A DNA stretch of 33,158 bases, from contig WFQR01000169.1 of NCBI GenBank assembly GCA_015486955.1, positions 1 through 33,158 of the forward strand, read 5' to 3'. Position 1 is the stretch's first letter. Every line of letters starts with the position of its first letter. The DNA is from Hippea sp. (GTDB lineage: Bacteria; Campylobacterota_A; Desulfurellia; Desulfurellales; Hippeaceae). A program made the position numbers and the translations under genes. This document shows, in pieces, positions 1-7,812 of the stretch. Under the pieces are notes generated by a model that had not been told where the DNA came from, did no database searches, and saw nothing but the letters and a program-made list of their open reading frames with translations.

Positions 1-225
1 GACAACATTCTTAAACCCTTGTCAGAAATGGCAAGGTTGCAAGTGGAGGCAAAAGTTCCTCTACTTGCAGATAGACCATGTCACACCTTGTCTTCGCTGA
101 TTAGGTTGCTTGAGGCATTGAGGGAATTACCCTCAGAGGCTTTGGCATCCTGTATGCAAGACAAGGAAGCCCCTACTATACCTGAAGGTTAGTAGGGAGA
201 GGTTCACAAACATAACTACCTCGCT
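1..225 (+). pseudogene. tnpB-like element right end (C-terminal tail and end hairpin)
   Basis: The frame starting at base 1 is open for 63 codons and stops at 190-192. Its tail reads MQDKEAPT, like the Met-(Lys/Gln)-x-x-Glu-Ala-Pro tails of many IS200/IS605 TnpB proteins. The stop codon sits in a perfect 8-bp hairpin (CCCTACTA at 171-178 with TAGTAGGG at 190-197) followed by GTTCAC, the kind of structure that forms the 3' end of TnpB guide RNAs and the element right end. No TnpB catalytic motif is inside the window, so this may be the end of an intact tnpB lying upstream or only a relic. The family assignment rests on recall of tail and hairpin patterns. Confidence 0.4.
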
Positions 226-285
226 GTGCTTTTTGTCTTGTCTGGGAGTATCTCTATACTGCCGTCGTTGTTCAGTTTAACTCCC

Positions 286-330
286 CCCGCCGAGAAGTCT
301 CCTTCCGTAAGGGAGGAGATGAAAGGCGGG
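286..330. repeat. stem-loop downstream of iscB (putative element end)
   Basis: CCCGCC (286-291) pairs with GGCGGG (325-330), enclosing a second stem TCTCC (298-302) with GGAGA (314-318). It lies 17 bases past the iscB stop. IS200/IS605 relatives use subterminal hairpins as transposase recognition sites, so this may mark the iscB element end; it could also act as a terminator of iscB transcription. Confidence 0.4.
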
Positions 331-346
331 CGTTTATTCTGTTTGC

Positions 347-1654
347 TCATGCCACCATCACCCGTTCTACCCAATTGTTATTCCTCCTTATAAGTATGGT
401 TTGTTTCAAGGGAACTTGTTTATAACTCTTACCTGCCAACCGTATGTAGTTGCCGTTTATGTCTTGGATGTAAGCATAGCTTCCGCTGGTGAATCCAGAA
501 ATAAACCCAACCTGTCCGTCTATTTTCACCTTATCCCATAAGCACCAAAGCTTTCCGTCTTTAGTTCTAACCTGTTTTGTGTTCTTTGAATTTCTCTTGG
601 CTTCTGTGTTGGGATTGGTTCTTCCTTTTCTCGGTGTAGCTTCGTGAAGACTGCGTTTTTTCTTCCTAACCTGTCTGATGATTGTTGTAGTGTTTATGTC
701 TTTTGGGTTAGTGAAACCTGTCATCGCTACAGCATCGTTGGCATGAGTTTTGGGTAATCCTATCTTGTTGCGGTGAATCTTAGTCAAATAGCCGTAGGTG
801 AATTTCACTCTATCTTTGAGTAACGCTTTGAGTTCCTTAATAAGTTGCAACCTGAATGAGTTTAGATAAGCAGGCTCTTTGTAGAGTTTAGGTTTTTTCA
901 GTTTAGCCATCAATTTGGGATTGCGGTGGATTTTCTCATGGCACTTTCTATGCAGAAGGGCAAGGTTGTCGGGTCTGTCTGTTCCACCCTTGCTTCTTGG
1001 GATAATGTGGTGTATTTGCCACCCGTTGCCGTTTCCACCGTATCCTTTTCCACACAACTGGCATTTCCCATTCTCCCGTGCAAGAAGATACTCCAATACA
1101 TTTGCATAACCGCAGAGGTTGCCTTTTTGATATTCTTCTCCTTCAACATCAGGGTTTTGTAGCTTTTGAGTATCAAAACGAGCTATCTCAACAATAACCT
1201 CAGGGTCAGGCAAGAATTTAGTTAACCTCTCTATCCACCTAACTGTGTGTTCGAACCTTGCCCTAACTGACGGAGGAAGCCAGCCCTCTGGTCTGCGTCG
1301 ATTAAGAAAGCGTGGCTTTCTATAAGGTGTTTTTCTGTATCTCCTGAACCTGCGGTATTCCCTGCGTTGAAGCAGTAACTTTGAAATATCCCTGCGAAGC
1401 CTTATCTCGCCTTTTTCAACAACCTTCCCGCCCAGTCCGTTGTCAACCACTATGGCAAAACCCATAGTAGTTCCTGTGTCAAACCCTACTTTGACTGGCT
1501 GAGTGTAGTGTGTAGTCTTATACAGCAGTTGGATGGTAAAAGGTCTGCGACAGACTACCCTTGCCAGTCCTTTCTTGAGAAGCCTTCTCACCTTCCCAAA
1601 CCTTCTGGTTGGCATCAGCGGTTTACCTTCCTCACTAATCACAAAAACCACCAT
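347..1654 (-). CDS. iscB: IscB RNA-guided nuclease
   Basis: IscB is the transposon-encoded ancestor of Cas9: it uses an omega-RNA to cut double-stranded DNA, with RuvC and HNH domains each cutting one strand. The 435-residue protein has every expected part in order: the N-terminal PLMP motif (12-15), RuvC-I with Asp59 in GFDTGTTMG, an Arg-rich bridge helix (about 94-120), RuvC-II with Glu156 in VIVEIARFD, an HNH domain (198-243; CQLC, QIHHIIPRS, Asn230, CHEKIH) and RuvC-III HANDAVAM (His304, Asp307). No catalytic residue is missing. The start is ATG with AAGGAGG upstream. There is no TnpA transposase in the window, so the element depends on one in trans or has been kept for another role. Its upstream region folds as an omega-RNA. 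Confidence 0.93.
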   Translation of the reverse strand: MVVFVISEEGKPLMPTRRFGKVRRLLKKGLARVVCRRPFTIQLLYKTTHYTQPVKVGFDTGTTMGFAIVVDNGLGGKVVEKGEIRLRRDISKLLLQRREYRRFRRYRKTPYRKPRFLNRRRPEGWLPPSVRARFEHTVRWIERLTKFLPDPEVIVEIARFDTQKLQNPDVEGEEYQKGNLCGYANVLEYLLARENGKCQLCGKGYGGNGNGWQIHHIIPRSKGGTDRPDNLALLHRKCHEKIHRNPKLMAKLKKPKLYKEPAYLNSFRLQLIKELKALLKDRVKFTYGYLTKIHRNKIGLPKTHANDAVAMTGFTNPKDINTTTIIRQVRKKKRSLHEATPRKGRTNPNTEAKRNSKNTKQVRTKDGKLWCLWDKVKIDGQVGFISGFTSGSYAYIQDINGNYIRLAGKSYKQVPLKQTILIRRNNNWVERVMVA

Positions 1655-1659
1655 GCGGT

Positions 1660-2000
1660 AAGCCTCCTTACGGAGTTATTTGCCCCTCGACCAAATTATC
1701 TGGGCTTACCATGTCCAGCCCACTGTCCCACAAAAGTGGGGCTGTTTAGAACTGGACGACAGAGCTAAGGACTGGGGCATCATCCTTAGGTGTCATGACC
1801 CAGATAATCCAGCCCCATCTTACTTGGGGCTCGGTCTAATCAACCAGTTGCCCCCGTCCCTTACGGGACAAGCCCCTTCTGTGAAGGAGGGGTGGTTGAC
1901 GGGGTTTTCCCCACTGGGGGCACTGGGCTCAGGCAGGCCATCGGGCGGGGTTCACAGATGCTCAACGAGGATTCTGAGGCGGGCTGCCTGAGCCCAGTGA
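1660..2000 (-). ncRNA. IscB omega-RNA (inferred)
   Basis: IscB omega-RNAs are encoded immediately 5' of iscB, and this 340-base GC-rich stretch is in that place while the flanks are AT-rich. It is full of nested complementarity: a perfect 16-bp terminal stem (1921-1936 with 1984-1999), GTCCC/GGGAC and CCCCTTC/GAAGG hairpins inside a longer CAACCA/TGGTTG plus CCCGTC/GACGGG pairing (about 1838-1906), GCCCCA/TGGGGC near 1812-1830, and GTCCAG (1711-1716) with CTGGAC (1752-1757). Transcription would run on the minus strand from just beyond 2000, so the guide would be the sequence at about 2001-2020. Boundaries are estimates. Confidence 0.75.
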
Positions 2001-2024
2001 GTAATGATAGATATATCATTACTC
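1999..2024. repeat. perfect inverted repeat at the omega-RNA/flank junction
   Basis: Eleven-base arms GAGTAATGATA and TATCATTACTC around GATA. It begins exactly at the base of the omega-RNA terminal stem, where the guide segment should be. The next 200 bases (to 2223) are AT-rich with further ATATATC motifs and no gene; they probably carry the promoter of the gene at 2224. Confidence 0.6.
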
Positions 2025-2223
2025 TAAAAATAATGATATAGATAAATTCAAAAATGTCAAGTAAAAAATGCTCAAATCGGGCAAATTTTTTATTTTTTTC
2101 TTGATTAGATATATCAAAATTTAGATTTTGTTATAGCGAGAAGAAGAAAGCAAAAAGGTAGTTTTTGTTAAAATTGGAAACATATACAAGAAAGGATTAA
2201 AATTCTACGGAAGGGTGTGAAAC

Positions 2224-2526
2224 ATGTTTGTTTACATCTGCCACCCGATTAGAGGCAACAAGAGAAAGAACATAGAGAAAATCATCAGCATAGTCCGTAA
2301 GATCAACCTAACCATGCCAAATATTGTCCCCTTGACCAACTACATTGCTGACTGCATGGCTTTGGACGACGACGTTGAGGAAGAGAGGCTGAAAGGCTTA
2401 TACAACGACAGGAAACTGTTGGAAAGCGGTGTAGTGGACGAGCTGTGGGTGTTTGGAGATAGGATTAGCGAGGGAATGCAGTTGGAGTTGACCTCCAGAG
2501 GAGGAGGTCAAACCCTATGTGCTTAA
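2224..2526 (+). CDS. DUF4406-like (nucleoside deoxyribosyltransferase-like fold) protein, C-terminus altered
   Basis: The N-terminal VYICHPIRG and the VDELWVFGDRISEGM segment are typical of the DUF4406/DUF7768 group of small phage and plasmid proteins with a Rossmann-like fold related to nucleoside 2-deoxyribosyltransferases; the true substrate is not known. The start ATG follows GGAAGGGTG. After SEGMQLE the expected helix and strand (about 20-30 residues) are replaced by a short Gly-rich tail and a stop. A neighbouring frame continues as EEEVKPYVLNPQR, which looks more like the expected end, so a frameshift at about 2490-2500 is possible. It is either truncated yet functional or a recent pseudogene. 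Confidence 0.6.
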   Translation: MFVYICHPIRGNKRKNIEKIISIVRKINLTMPNIVPLTNYIADCMALDDDVEEERLKGLYNDRKLLESGVVDELWVFGDRISEGMQLELTSRGGGQTLCA

Positions 2527-2641
2527 TCCTCAACGGTGTCACCCTTAATCTTTGGGGAGTCACCCTCAAAAGAGGGTGTTCGCAAATGCCTTCAGTATAG
2601 GGTTTTTGCTACCTGTCAAGGGAGTCACCCTAAAAAATAGG

Positions 2642-2670
2642 TGAGTCACCCAAGAGAAAAACGTATAATG
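2642..2670 (+). promoter_or_regulatory. promoter of the 53-aa gene, overlapped by an operator box
   Basis: TATAAT at 2665-2670 with TGAGTC at 2642-2647, 17 bases apart. The weak -35 lies inside the fourth GTCACC box, so binding there would block RNA polymerase. Confidence 0.5.
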
Positions 2671-2695
2671 TACAAAAAGAGAAAAAGAGAATAGC

Positions 2696-2857
2696 ATGGA
2701 TAAAAGAGCATGGGATGAGTGGGACAAGGAAATAGAGAGAAATAGTAAAAATGGACAGCTTGATAGACTAATAGACAACGCCCTCAAGGAAAAGAAAGAG
2801 AACAAGCTCTTGGATTTGGAAATAGTCCTGCATGAGTCACCCAAAAAAGAAGGGTGA
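2696..2857 (+). CDS. small antitoxin-like protein (53 aa)
   Basis: Starts at ATG 2696 and stops at 2855-2857 inside the third pair of GTCACC boxes. The protein is highly charged, begins MDKRAWDEWDKEIERN and has a helix NGQLDRLIDNALKEKKENK. This resembles the short C-terminal segment (W..E....GKLD.L..EA) found after the DNA-binding part of many small bacterial antitoxin or regulator proteins; here it stands alone, without a DNA-binding domain. No cognate toxin can be named. The upstream purine run (AAAAAGAGAATAGC) is a weak ribosome site. Confidence 0.5.
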   Translation: MDKRAWDEWDKEIERNSKNGQLDRLIDNALKEKKENKLLDLEIVLHESPKKEG

Positions 2858-2967
2858 GTCACCCTACTGAAGTGCAACCGATCATCGGCTTGTTTAAGGG
2901 ATTTTCTTACTTGTCGAGGGGGGTCACCCCCAAATTTTTGGGGAGTCACCTTGTTTTTTTGGATAGG

Positions 2968-2996
2968 TTGCACCTTTGAAAGCCAAAAGCTATACT
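2968..2996 (+). promoter_or_regulatory. sigma-70-type promoter of the Phd-like gene
   Basis: TTGCAC (2968-2973) and TATACT (2991-2996) are separated by 17 bases. The eighth GTCACC box ends 16 bases upstream of the -35, a natural position for a regulator. Confidence 0.6.
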
Positions 2997-3026
2997 TGTT
3001 GGTTGAAAAAGACGAGAGGTGAAAAG

Positions 3027-3362
3027 ATGGGTAGTTGGGATACAAAGTTTGACGGTGTGAGAAACTACATACAAAGACGGGTTAGGAAACTCTCAGAGAG
3101 GACAGTTGATACAGGCGAACTGTCGGGCAGGATTGCTGAGCTGGTGAACAGCCTTAAAGACGACGAAGACCCTATATTCCTGACAAGCAACGGCAAAATA
3201 GTTGGCATAATTATATCTCCCAGCGACGATGCAGGTTACTCTATACTTGCTGAGTCTGTCGAGAATATGCTGATAGCAAAGGAGATACAAGAAAGGGCAA
3301 AAAACTACGACCCAGAAAGGAATGTAGACTGGGAAGACGTTAAAGAAAATTACGGATTATAA
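3027..3362 (+). CDS. Phd/YefM-like antitoxin-type protein
   Basis: ATG 3027 is preferred over an upstream TTG because GAGAGGTGA lies just before it; the product is 111 aa. The centre, LSGRIAELVNSLKDDEDPIFLTSNGK followed by IVGIIIS, matches the Phd fold: a helix, a turn with 'P-I-x-L-T-x-N-G-K', and a hydrophobic strand giving 'I'. Phd-type antitoxins bind their toxin through the C-terminal helix and repress their own promoter; the C-terminus here (about 75-111) is charged and helical. No Doc- or RelE-like toxin follows, so it may be an orphan or a transcriptional regulator. The eight boxes upstream are candidate binding sites for it. Confidence 0.55.
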   Translation: MGSWDTKFDGVRNYIQRRVRKLSERTVDTGELSGRIAELVNSLKDDEDPIFLTSNGKIVGIIISPSDDAGYSILAESVENMLIAKEIQERAKNYDPERNVDWEDVKENYGL

Positions 3363-3509
3363 ATTTTTTTGAATTTTGGATTATGAAATTTGACAACGGC
3401 TTTGTTGGGGACATTATTAAGGATGACTTACTCAGGGGAAGGAGAGAAAGAGAAAATTATGCAAAGGTGGATCACCACCAACACTACCACTACCACTGAG
3501 GAGAGTACT

Positions 3510-3887
3510 ATGGGTGCAGTTAGCGATATACAGAGCTACATAGAAAAACGCTGTCAAGAGGATGAGAGGTTTAAAATAGAATACGAAGCCGTGAGGCGGT
3601 TTATGGCTTTTTTAAAAAGCAAATACAAGGGCGAAGACTTGTTGAGGGTTTTGAGAATGCTGCCGATAGACAGATACGAATACGACAAAGAAGAAAACGT
3701 TCTTTGGGTGGGTTCACTCAAGGTAAAAGGGCACAAAGTTAAGGTATGCTGGGATGATAGCGATGGCTACCCTGCCTTTTGTGGGTTTGTTGAGGATATT
3801 GAGTGTGCAAAGACACAGGGGGAGACGGTTGAGGAGCTGATAGAGAATGTGAAAGAGGTGGTGGAGCTGTGCAGGGAAGATATTTAA
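3510..3887 (+). CDS. HicB-like protein with helical N-terminus
   Basis: ATG 3510 is chosen because GAGGAGAG lies four bases upstream; an earlier in-frame start would add a low-complexity Thr-rich leader. The 125-aa product has a helical N-terminal half (SYIEKRCQEDERFKIEYEAV, similar to the N-terminal helices of small XRE-type antitoxins) and a C-terminal HicB-type domain: a strand VKVCWDDSDGYPAFC, then a segment GETVEELIENVKEVVEL that fits the HicB 'G.T..EAL.NI.EAI.L' helix. HicB proteins neutralise HicA mRNA interferases, but no HicA is seen. Its stop overlaps the stop of the convergent helicase gene by four bases. Confidence 0.6.
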   Translation: MGAVSDIQSYIEKRCQEDERFKIEYEAVRRFMAFLKSKYKGEDLLRVLRMLPIDRYEYDKEENVLWVGSLKVKGHKVKVCWDDSDGYPAFCGFVEDIECAKTQGETVEELIENVKEVVELCREDI

Positions 3888-6800
3888 GATAGTTCTAAAG
3901 GCCTTAGCAATCCTACCGCCTTTGTAAACACTTCTCCACCGTTATCCATCCACTTCTTTATATCACCGACTATAATCACTTCTTCTTTTGACCTTGTAAC
4001 TGCAACATTCAAAAGATTTGGCTTTCTTGTAGCCCATCTAATTGCCCCAGCTTTAGCTCCACCTAATAAAATAATTACGATTTTATTCTCTTTACCTTGA
4101 AAAGTATGAACTGTTCCTATGTTCGTCCAATTCATACCCTTAAATTTTCTCTTCACGTCATCTAAAGTGATTCCTACAAAAGGAGATATTATATAGACTT
4201 TATCTAATTTGTCTTGGTACATTTTTCTCAGTATCTCAACAACCGCATTAACCTCAACATCAGACACATTCTTAAACCATGTTCTTGCCTCGTCAGTGTT
4301 AACGTTGACAAAATACCCTTTACCCGTAGCCTTTTTATCATCCGCACCGTGTATCATTGTGTTACTGTAGGCAATTGCATTGGCAATACTGAACGCAGGG
4401 TCTTTGCACCTGAAATGCACTCTTAATGGTATCCCTATTGGTATTTTAAATCCGTCCCTTTCTATTACTGCCTGTATGCTTGAAGCTCTATCCGCAAGAA
4501 CTTGAACAGACGTATCTATAAAGCCGTCTTCCGAGCTTGAAATTTGTATAGCTCTCTCACGCCCAGGCACTATTAAACCTACGTTAACTCCCAATTCACT
4601 TGCTATTCGCTCCACTTCTAAGGCTTTCTCAAGTGCGTTTCTCAAACTTTCTGGTATGGTGATAACAGGCTCAATCTGCAATGGATCACCCACTATTACT
4701 GCCCTTTTTGCCCTCATAAGTAAGCCAGTCGCATAATAGGGTATTCCTTGCCCAGCCTCGTCCACAATTACAAATCCAATGGAGTTGGGTTTTGTAAGAG
4801 CAGCAAACATGTTGGTTACAGAGTGAAACGTGGTGGATATAACAGGTGTTACAAACGCAAAGGATGTCCATGAATTTACAATAGCCTCAACGTCCTTATC
4901 TGTTATCTCCTCAGTTATATTGCTACCCTTGTTTAAGATACTAAAAAACAAGTCTATATTATGCTTAAACTCTTGGCGGTACTTCAGGACAAACGCATAG
5001 TGTAACCTTAAGGCTTTAAAAAACAGTTCTTTACGTTTTTCTTCCAAAGACCTTACGGCGTACGGCGTAAACAACTGCTTTTCTTTATCTGGGTAATTGT
5101 AAATAACCTCTGGCAAAGAAAGAAAATCAAGTTCCTGACTATTGATATTATCAATTCCAAGTTTCTCGAATAGGTTAATTAAGTTGTTCATTGTGGTTGA
5201 TTTTGCTTTGTATAGCCTTTCTTTTACGAGCAGTTGACTCTTAAGTTCGTTTAGATTGTTCTCTATTTGTTGGCCTTGTTCGATTAAAGCATCCAAATCT
5301 TTTTGCATTTGTGAGTATTCATTTACAATGCTCTTCACAAAAGACAGATTTTTAAGAATAGGTATTTTTGATAAACTGAAAGCCATCCTGTTGGCCTGTT
5401 TGTAGTTAGCTATGCCATTCTTTTTATCGTTTATCAACGTCGTTACCTCGTTTTTTTCACCTTCAAGCATGCGAGCTTTACTGCTCAACTGGGTGTATTC
5501 ATCTCTAATAGTCGAGTATTGGCTTTCTTCAGTATTAAAATAGTCTTTAATTGAAAAAGTGTTGGCTTCTATCATTTCATCAAAAGGAATCAGCTTTTTT
5601 ATTTCCTCAATTTCATTGTAAAGTTCAAGGAAATCTTTGGCATACTGCTTTAAATCTATGCTGTTTATTAGTAATCTCAACCTATCGCCTCTTTCTTTGG
5701 CCTGTTGGGTTTCCTCTTCGGAGGAGTAATCCACTTTCCAAAGGTATTTGAGCATAATCCCAAGTTCCCTGACAAATCCCAGATTGACCGACCTCAAGTT
5801 TTCTTTTTTGCCTAAAGCCACTGACACAGGACTCCAGCATTCATCATCAGCCAGGTTTTTAAAACACTCAGCAAAATTAGTAAAAATCGGCTCATTAAGG
5901 ATTTTATCTCTATATTCTGACACCTTATCCATTAATGGGAGCTCTTTCGAGACGTTTTCCACTGCCTTGTTATTACTTGAAGCCACCACAATATTGTAGT
6001 CACACAGCTTATCATTGGTAAACCTGTAAAACTTTCCAAAAGTAGAACTGTCCTCGCTGAGTATAGCATCATCGCCGAGTATGTCGTTTGCAAGATAGTA
6101 TGCTCGTTGGGTTACTATGTTAGCCACTATATCCCTGAGTATCGTTGTTTTTCCTGTTCCTGGCGGCCCGTTAACACTCACAATACCATTTTCGTTGCCT
6201 TTTAGAAATCTCCTATACACCTCTGACAGGGCTAAAGCTTGGTTAAAGAAAGATTTAGCCCAAGCTTCTGTTAACCACCTTGCAGGTGGGATGTTTTCTG
6301 GCTTAAGGGTTTGAGCTTCAGTGCCCTCACTAAGCATCTTTCTGTTGGGGTTGCCAAGAATATATTGTTTTAGGGTTTCACTTTCATTGAAATGAAGTTT
6401 AGCAAGATCGAGTTCACTCACAAAGAATGATGGTGGCTCATTGATTTCTTTATAAATTTCACCTAAAAATTTTTCATTTTCGACACTCTTTCCTGTTGAA
6501 ACAATGGGATAATCAAAATCATTTAAAGAGAAAAACTTGTCCAGTTTCATCCAGTTGAGGAAGTGTTCTACCATTTCCTTTGCTACTCTTTCATTTAACC
6601 CTTTTTGCTTCCTTTCGTAAACATTTGGCAGAAGTCCTGTGGATATAACGCCTATTTCAGAAGCAATCAATTTCATTGTGGTATCTGTGGTAAGCAGTAT
6701 GACATTGTCAGGAGAGTCGTACTCAGCCACATATTTAGCAAACCTGACAACTGCTTTATCTGTTTCGTCGAGTTTGCTATCTGGCTTAAGTTTTCTGTGT

Positions 6801-7765
6801 AATCCATCAAAATCAACTTTGCTTAATTCGCTGCTAAACAACTCATGAGAGAAAGATACAACTTTCACATGCTTACCGCTTATTCTATCTCCTTTGGGTG
6901 TGTATTCGTTTGTTCTTATTATTTCGTTAAGCCATATTAACCCTTGTTTTGCGAGATCTTTTCTTTTTTCTCTTTCTTCTTTACTTCCCTTACCACCTTC
7001 GTCTTTTAAAGTATCAAGCTCTTTAAGAACCTTATCATACACCCCTATTACAAAACTGTAATTGCTTTGCTTTAGGTAGTATAAGTAAGGGTTTTCTTTT
7101 CTTTTCCAAAATTCCGCAAGCTTCATAGCAAAGGAAGTATCAATTATCCAATAAGCGTAGGTGTTGTAATAGGTTTTAAACCTCTCTGCAAAGCGGTTGT
7201 TAAACAGCTCTATTTGTTTCATCATTTCGTTGGCACTAAGTAGGGTATCCTCTTTATTTAAAATTTTTGATACGTAAAACCAGAAGGGCTTAACCCTTAC
7301 TGCAAGCTGAGGTGTTTTCTCGCCGTCTTCGTTATTGTCTTGGCTTTTTCTATCATCTAAAATATCTTTTGGTAACCCCACAATCTTGTTATCAGAATTT
7401 GCCACAATCGAAAACAAATACATCCACTCATTTTCAATCTTATCGTAATTTTCTACATTAAACTTATCCGTGTTTATACCAAAAAATTCCAAAATCTTAT
7501 TGATTACTTTTTTCTTTCTGATAACTCCTATATGACTGCGACAAAAAAATGTTCTCTTTCTGTCAGCGGTATTCAGTTTTCCTCTAAATGATTTGAAAGC
7601 CTGATATGGTTCTGTATATATGCCGTTGCCTCTTTCTAATCTCTCATTTATCATTCTAACTTTTGCTTCTTCACCTTGCTCGTTGAATAAATCGACTTCT
7701 GGTAAATTCTGGAACACCTCGAAAACTTGCCAGAAATCGAGTAACTTTTTGATTGGTTCGCTCAT
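3884..7765 (-). CDS. large SF1 (Dna2/NAM7-like) helicase with an N-terminal PIN-like domain
   Basis: A 1293-aa protein. The C-terminal half carries SF1 helicase motifs: Walker A GPPGTGKT (533-540), Walker B IVDEAGQG (about 1003), VGDPLQIEP, HFRCKDPAF, HTFQGKE (about 1220) and LNVAVTRSK (about 1258). About 720-850 is a long charged coiled-coil insert between motifs. In the N-terminal half, residues 205-375 look like a PIN nuclease: IIDTS (Asp209), VLKELDTLK (Glu249), DETDKAVV (Asp336) and VILLTTDTT (Asp361), the order and spacing of the four PIN acids. PIN domains cut single-stranded RNA or DNA. It is the last gene of the operon starting at 10359, 47 bases after the lipoprotein gene, with GGAGG before ATG. 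Its role (DNA transfer, repair or defence) cannot be told; helicase call sure, PIN call moderate. Confidence 0.85.
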   Translation of the reverse strand: MSEPIKKLLDFWQVFEVFQNLPEVDLFNEQGEEAKVRMINERLERGNGIYTEPYQAFKSFRGKLNTADRKRTFFCRSHIGVIRKKKVINKILEFFGINTDKFNVENYDKIENEWMYLFSIVANSDNKIVGLPKDILDDRKSQDNNEDGEKTPQLAVRVKPFWFYVSKILNKEDTLLSANEMMKQIELFNNRFAERFKTYYNTYAYWIIDTSFAMKLAEFWKRKENPYLYYLKQSNYSFVIGVYDKVLKELDTLKDEGGKGSKEEREKRKDLAKQGLIWLNEIIRTNEYTPKGDRISGKHVKVVSFSHELFSSELSKVDFDGLHRKLKPDSKLDETDKAVVRFAKYVAEYDSPDNVILLTTDTTMKLIASEIGVISTGLLPNVYERKQKGLNERVAKEMVEHFLNWMKLDKFFSLNDFDYPIVSTGKSVENEKFLGEIYKEINEPPSFFVSELDLAKLHFNESETLKQYILGNPNRKMLSEGTEAQTLKPENIPPARWLTEAWAKSFFNQALALSEVYRRFLKGNENGIVSVNGPPGTGKTTILRDIVANIVTQRAYYLANDILGDDAILSEDSSTFGKFYRFTNDKLCDYNIVVASSNNKAVENVSKELPLMDKVSEYRDKILNEPIFTNFAECFKNLADDECWSPVSVALGKKENLRSVNLGFVRELGIMLKYLWKVDYSSEEETQQAKERGDRLRLLINSIDLKQYAKDFLELYNEIEEIKKLIPFDEMIEANTFSIKDYFNTEESQYSTIRDEYTQLSSKARMLEGEKNEVTTLINDKKNGIANYKQANRMAFSLSKIPILKNLSFVKSIVNEYSQMQKDLDALIEQGQQIENNLNELKSQLLVKERLYKAKSTTMNNLINLFEKLGIDNINSQELDFLSLPEVIYNYPDKEKQLFTPYAVRSLEEKRKELFFKALRLHYAFVLKYRQEFKHNIDLFFSILNKGSNITEEITDKDVEAIVNSWTSFAFVTPVISTTFHSVTNMFAALTKPNSIGFVIVDEAGQGIPYYATGLLMRAKRAVIVGDPLQIEPVITIPESLRNALEKALEVERIASELGVNVGLIVPGRERAIQISSSEDGFIDTSVQVLADRASSIQAVIERDGFKIPIGIPLRVHFRCKDPAFSIANAIAYSNTMIHGADDKKATGKGYFVNVNTDEARTWFKNVSDVEVNAVVEILRKMYQDKLDKVYIISPFVGITLDDVKRKFKGMNWTNIGTVHTFQGKENKIVIILLGGAKAGAIRWATRKPNLLNVAVTRSKEEVIIVGDIKKWMDNGGEVFTKAVGLLRPLELS

Positions 7766-7812
7766 TTTCTCTGCCTCCTTAATCAGAAGCAGGCACCAGG
7801 CTATCCCAGTGC

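Larger units (their letters stand above)
2538..2951. repeat. eight GTCACC boxes in two duplicated quartets
   Basis: Boxes start at 2538, 2559, 2624, 2645, 2836, 2858, 2923 and 2945. They form pairs 21-22 bases apart, and the second quartet repeats the first with an offset of about 298-300. The second box of each pair is a dyad of the form GGTGA-N-TCACC. Flanking sequence is also duplicated (2598-2630 resembles 2895-2929). One box pair folds as CACCCTC-AAAA-GAGGGTG (2561-2578). Each quartet precedes a small gene (2696 and 3027). Binding sites for a regulator are likeliest; partition or replication iterons are an alternative. Confidence 0.75.

Noticed and set aside
2566-3045. Minus-strand open frame of 159 codons
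   Set aside because: It runs through the GTCACC boxes, the 53-aa gene and a promoter; the product is a low-complexity Ser/Phe/Leu sequence.
3390-3509. Upstream extension of the HicB-like protein
   Set aside because: It adds a Thr-rich leader without similarity, and the better ribosome site is before ATG 3510.
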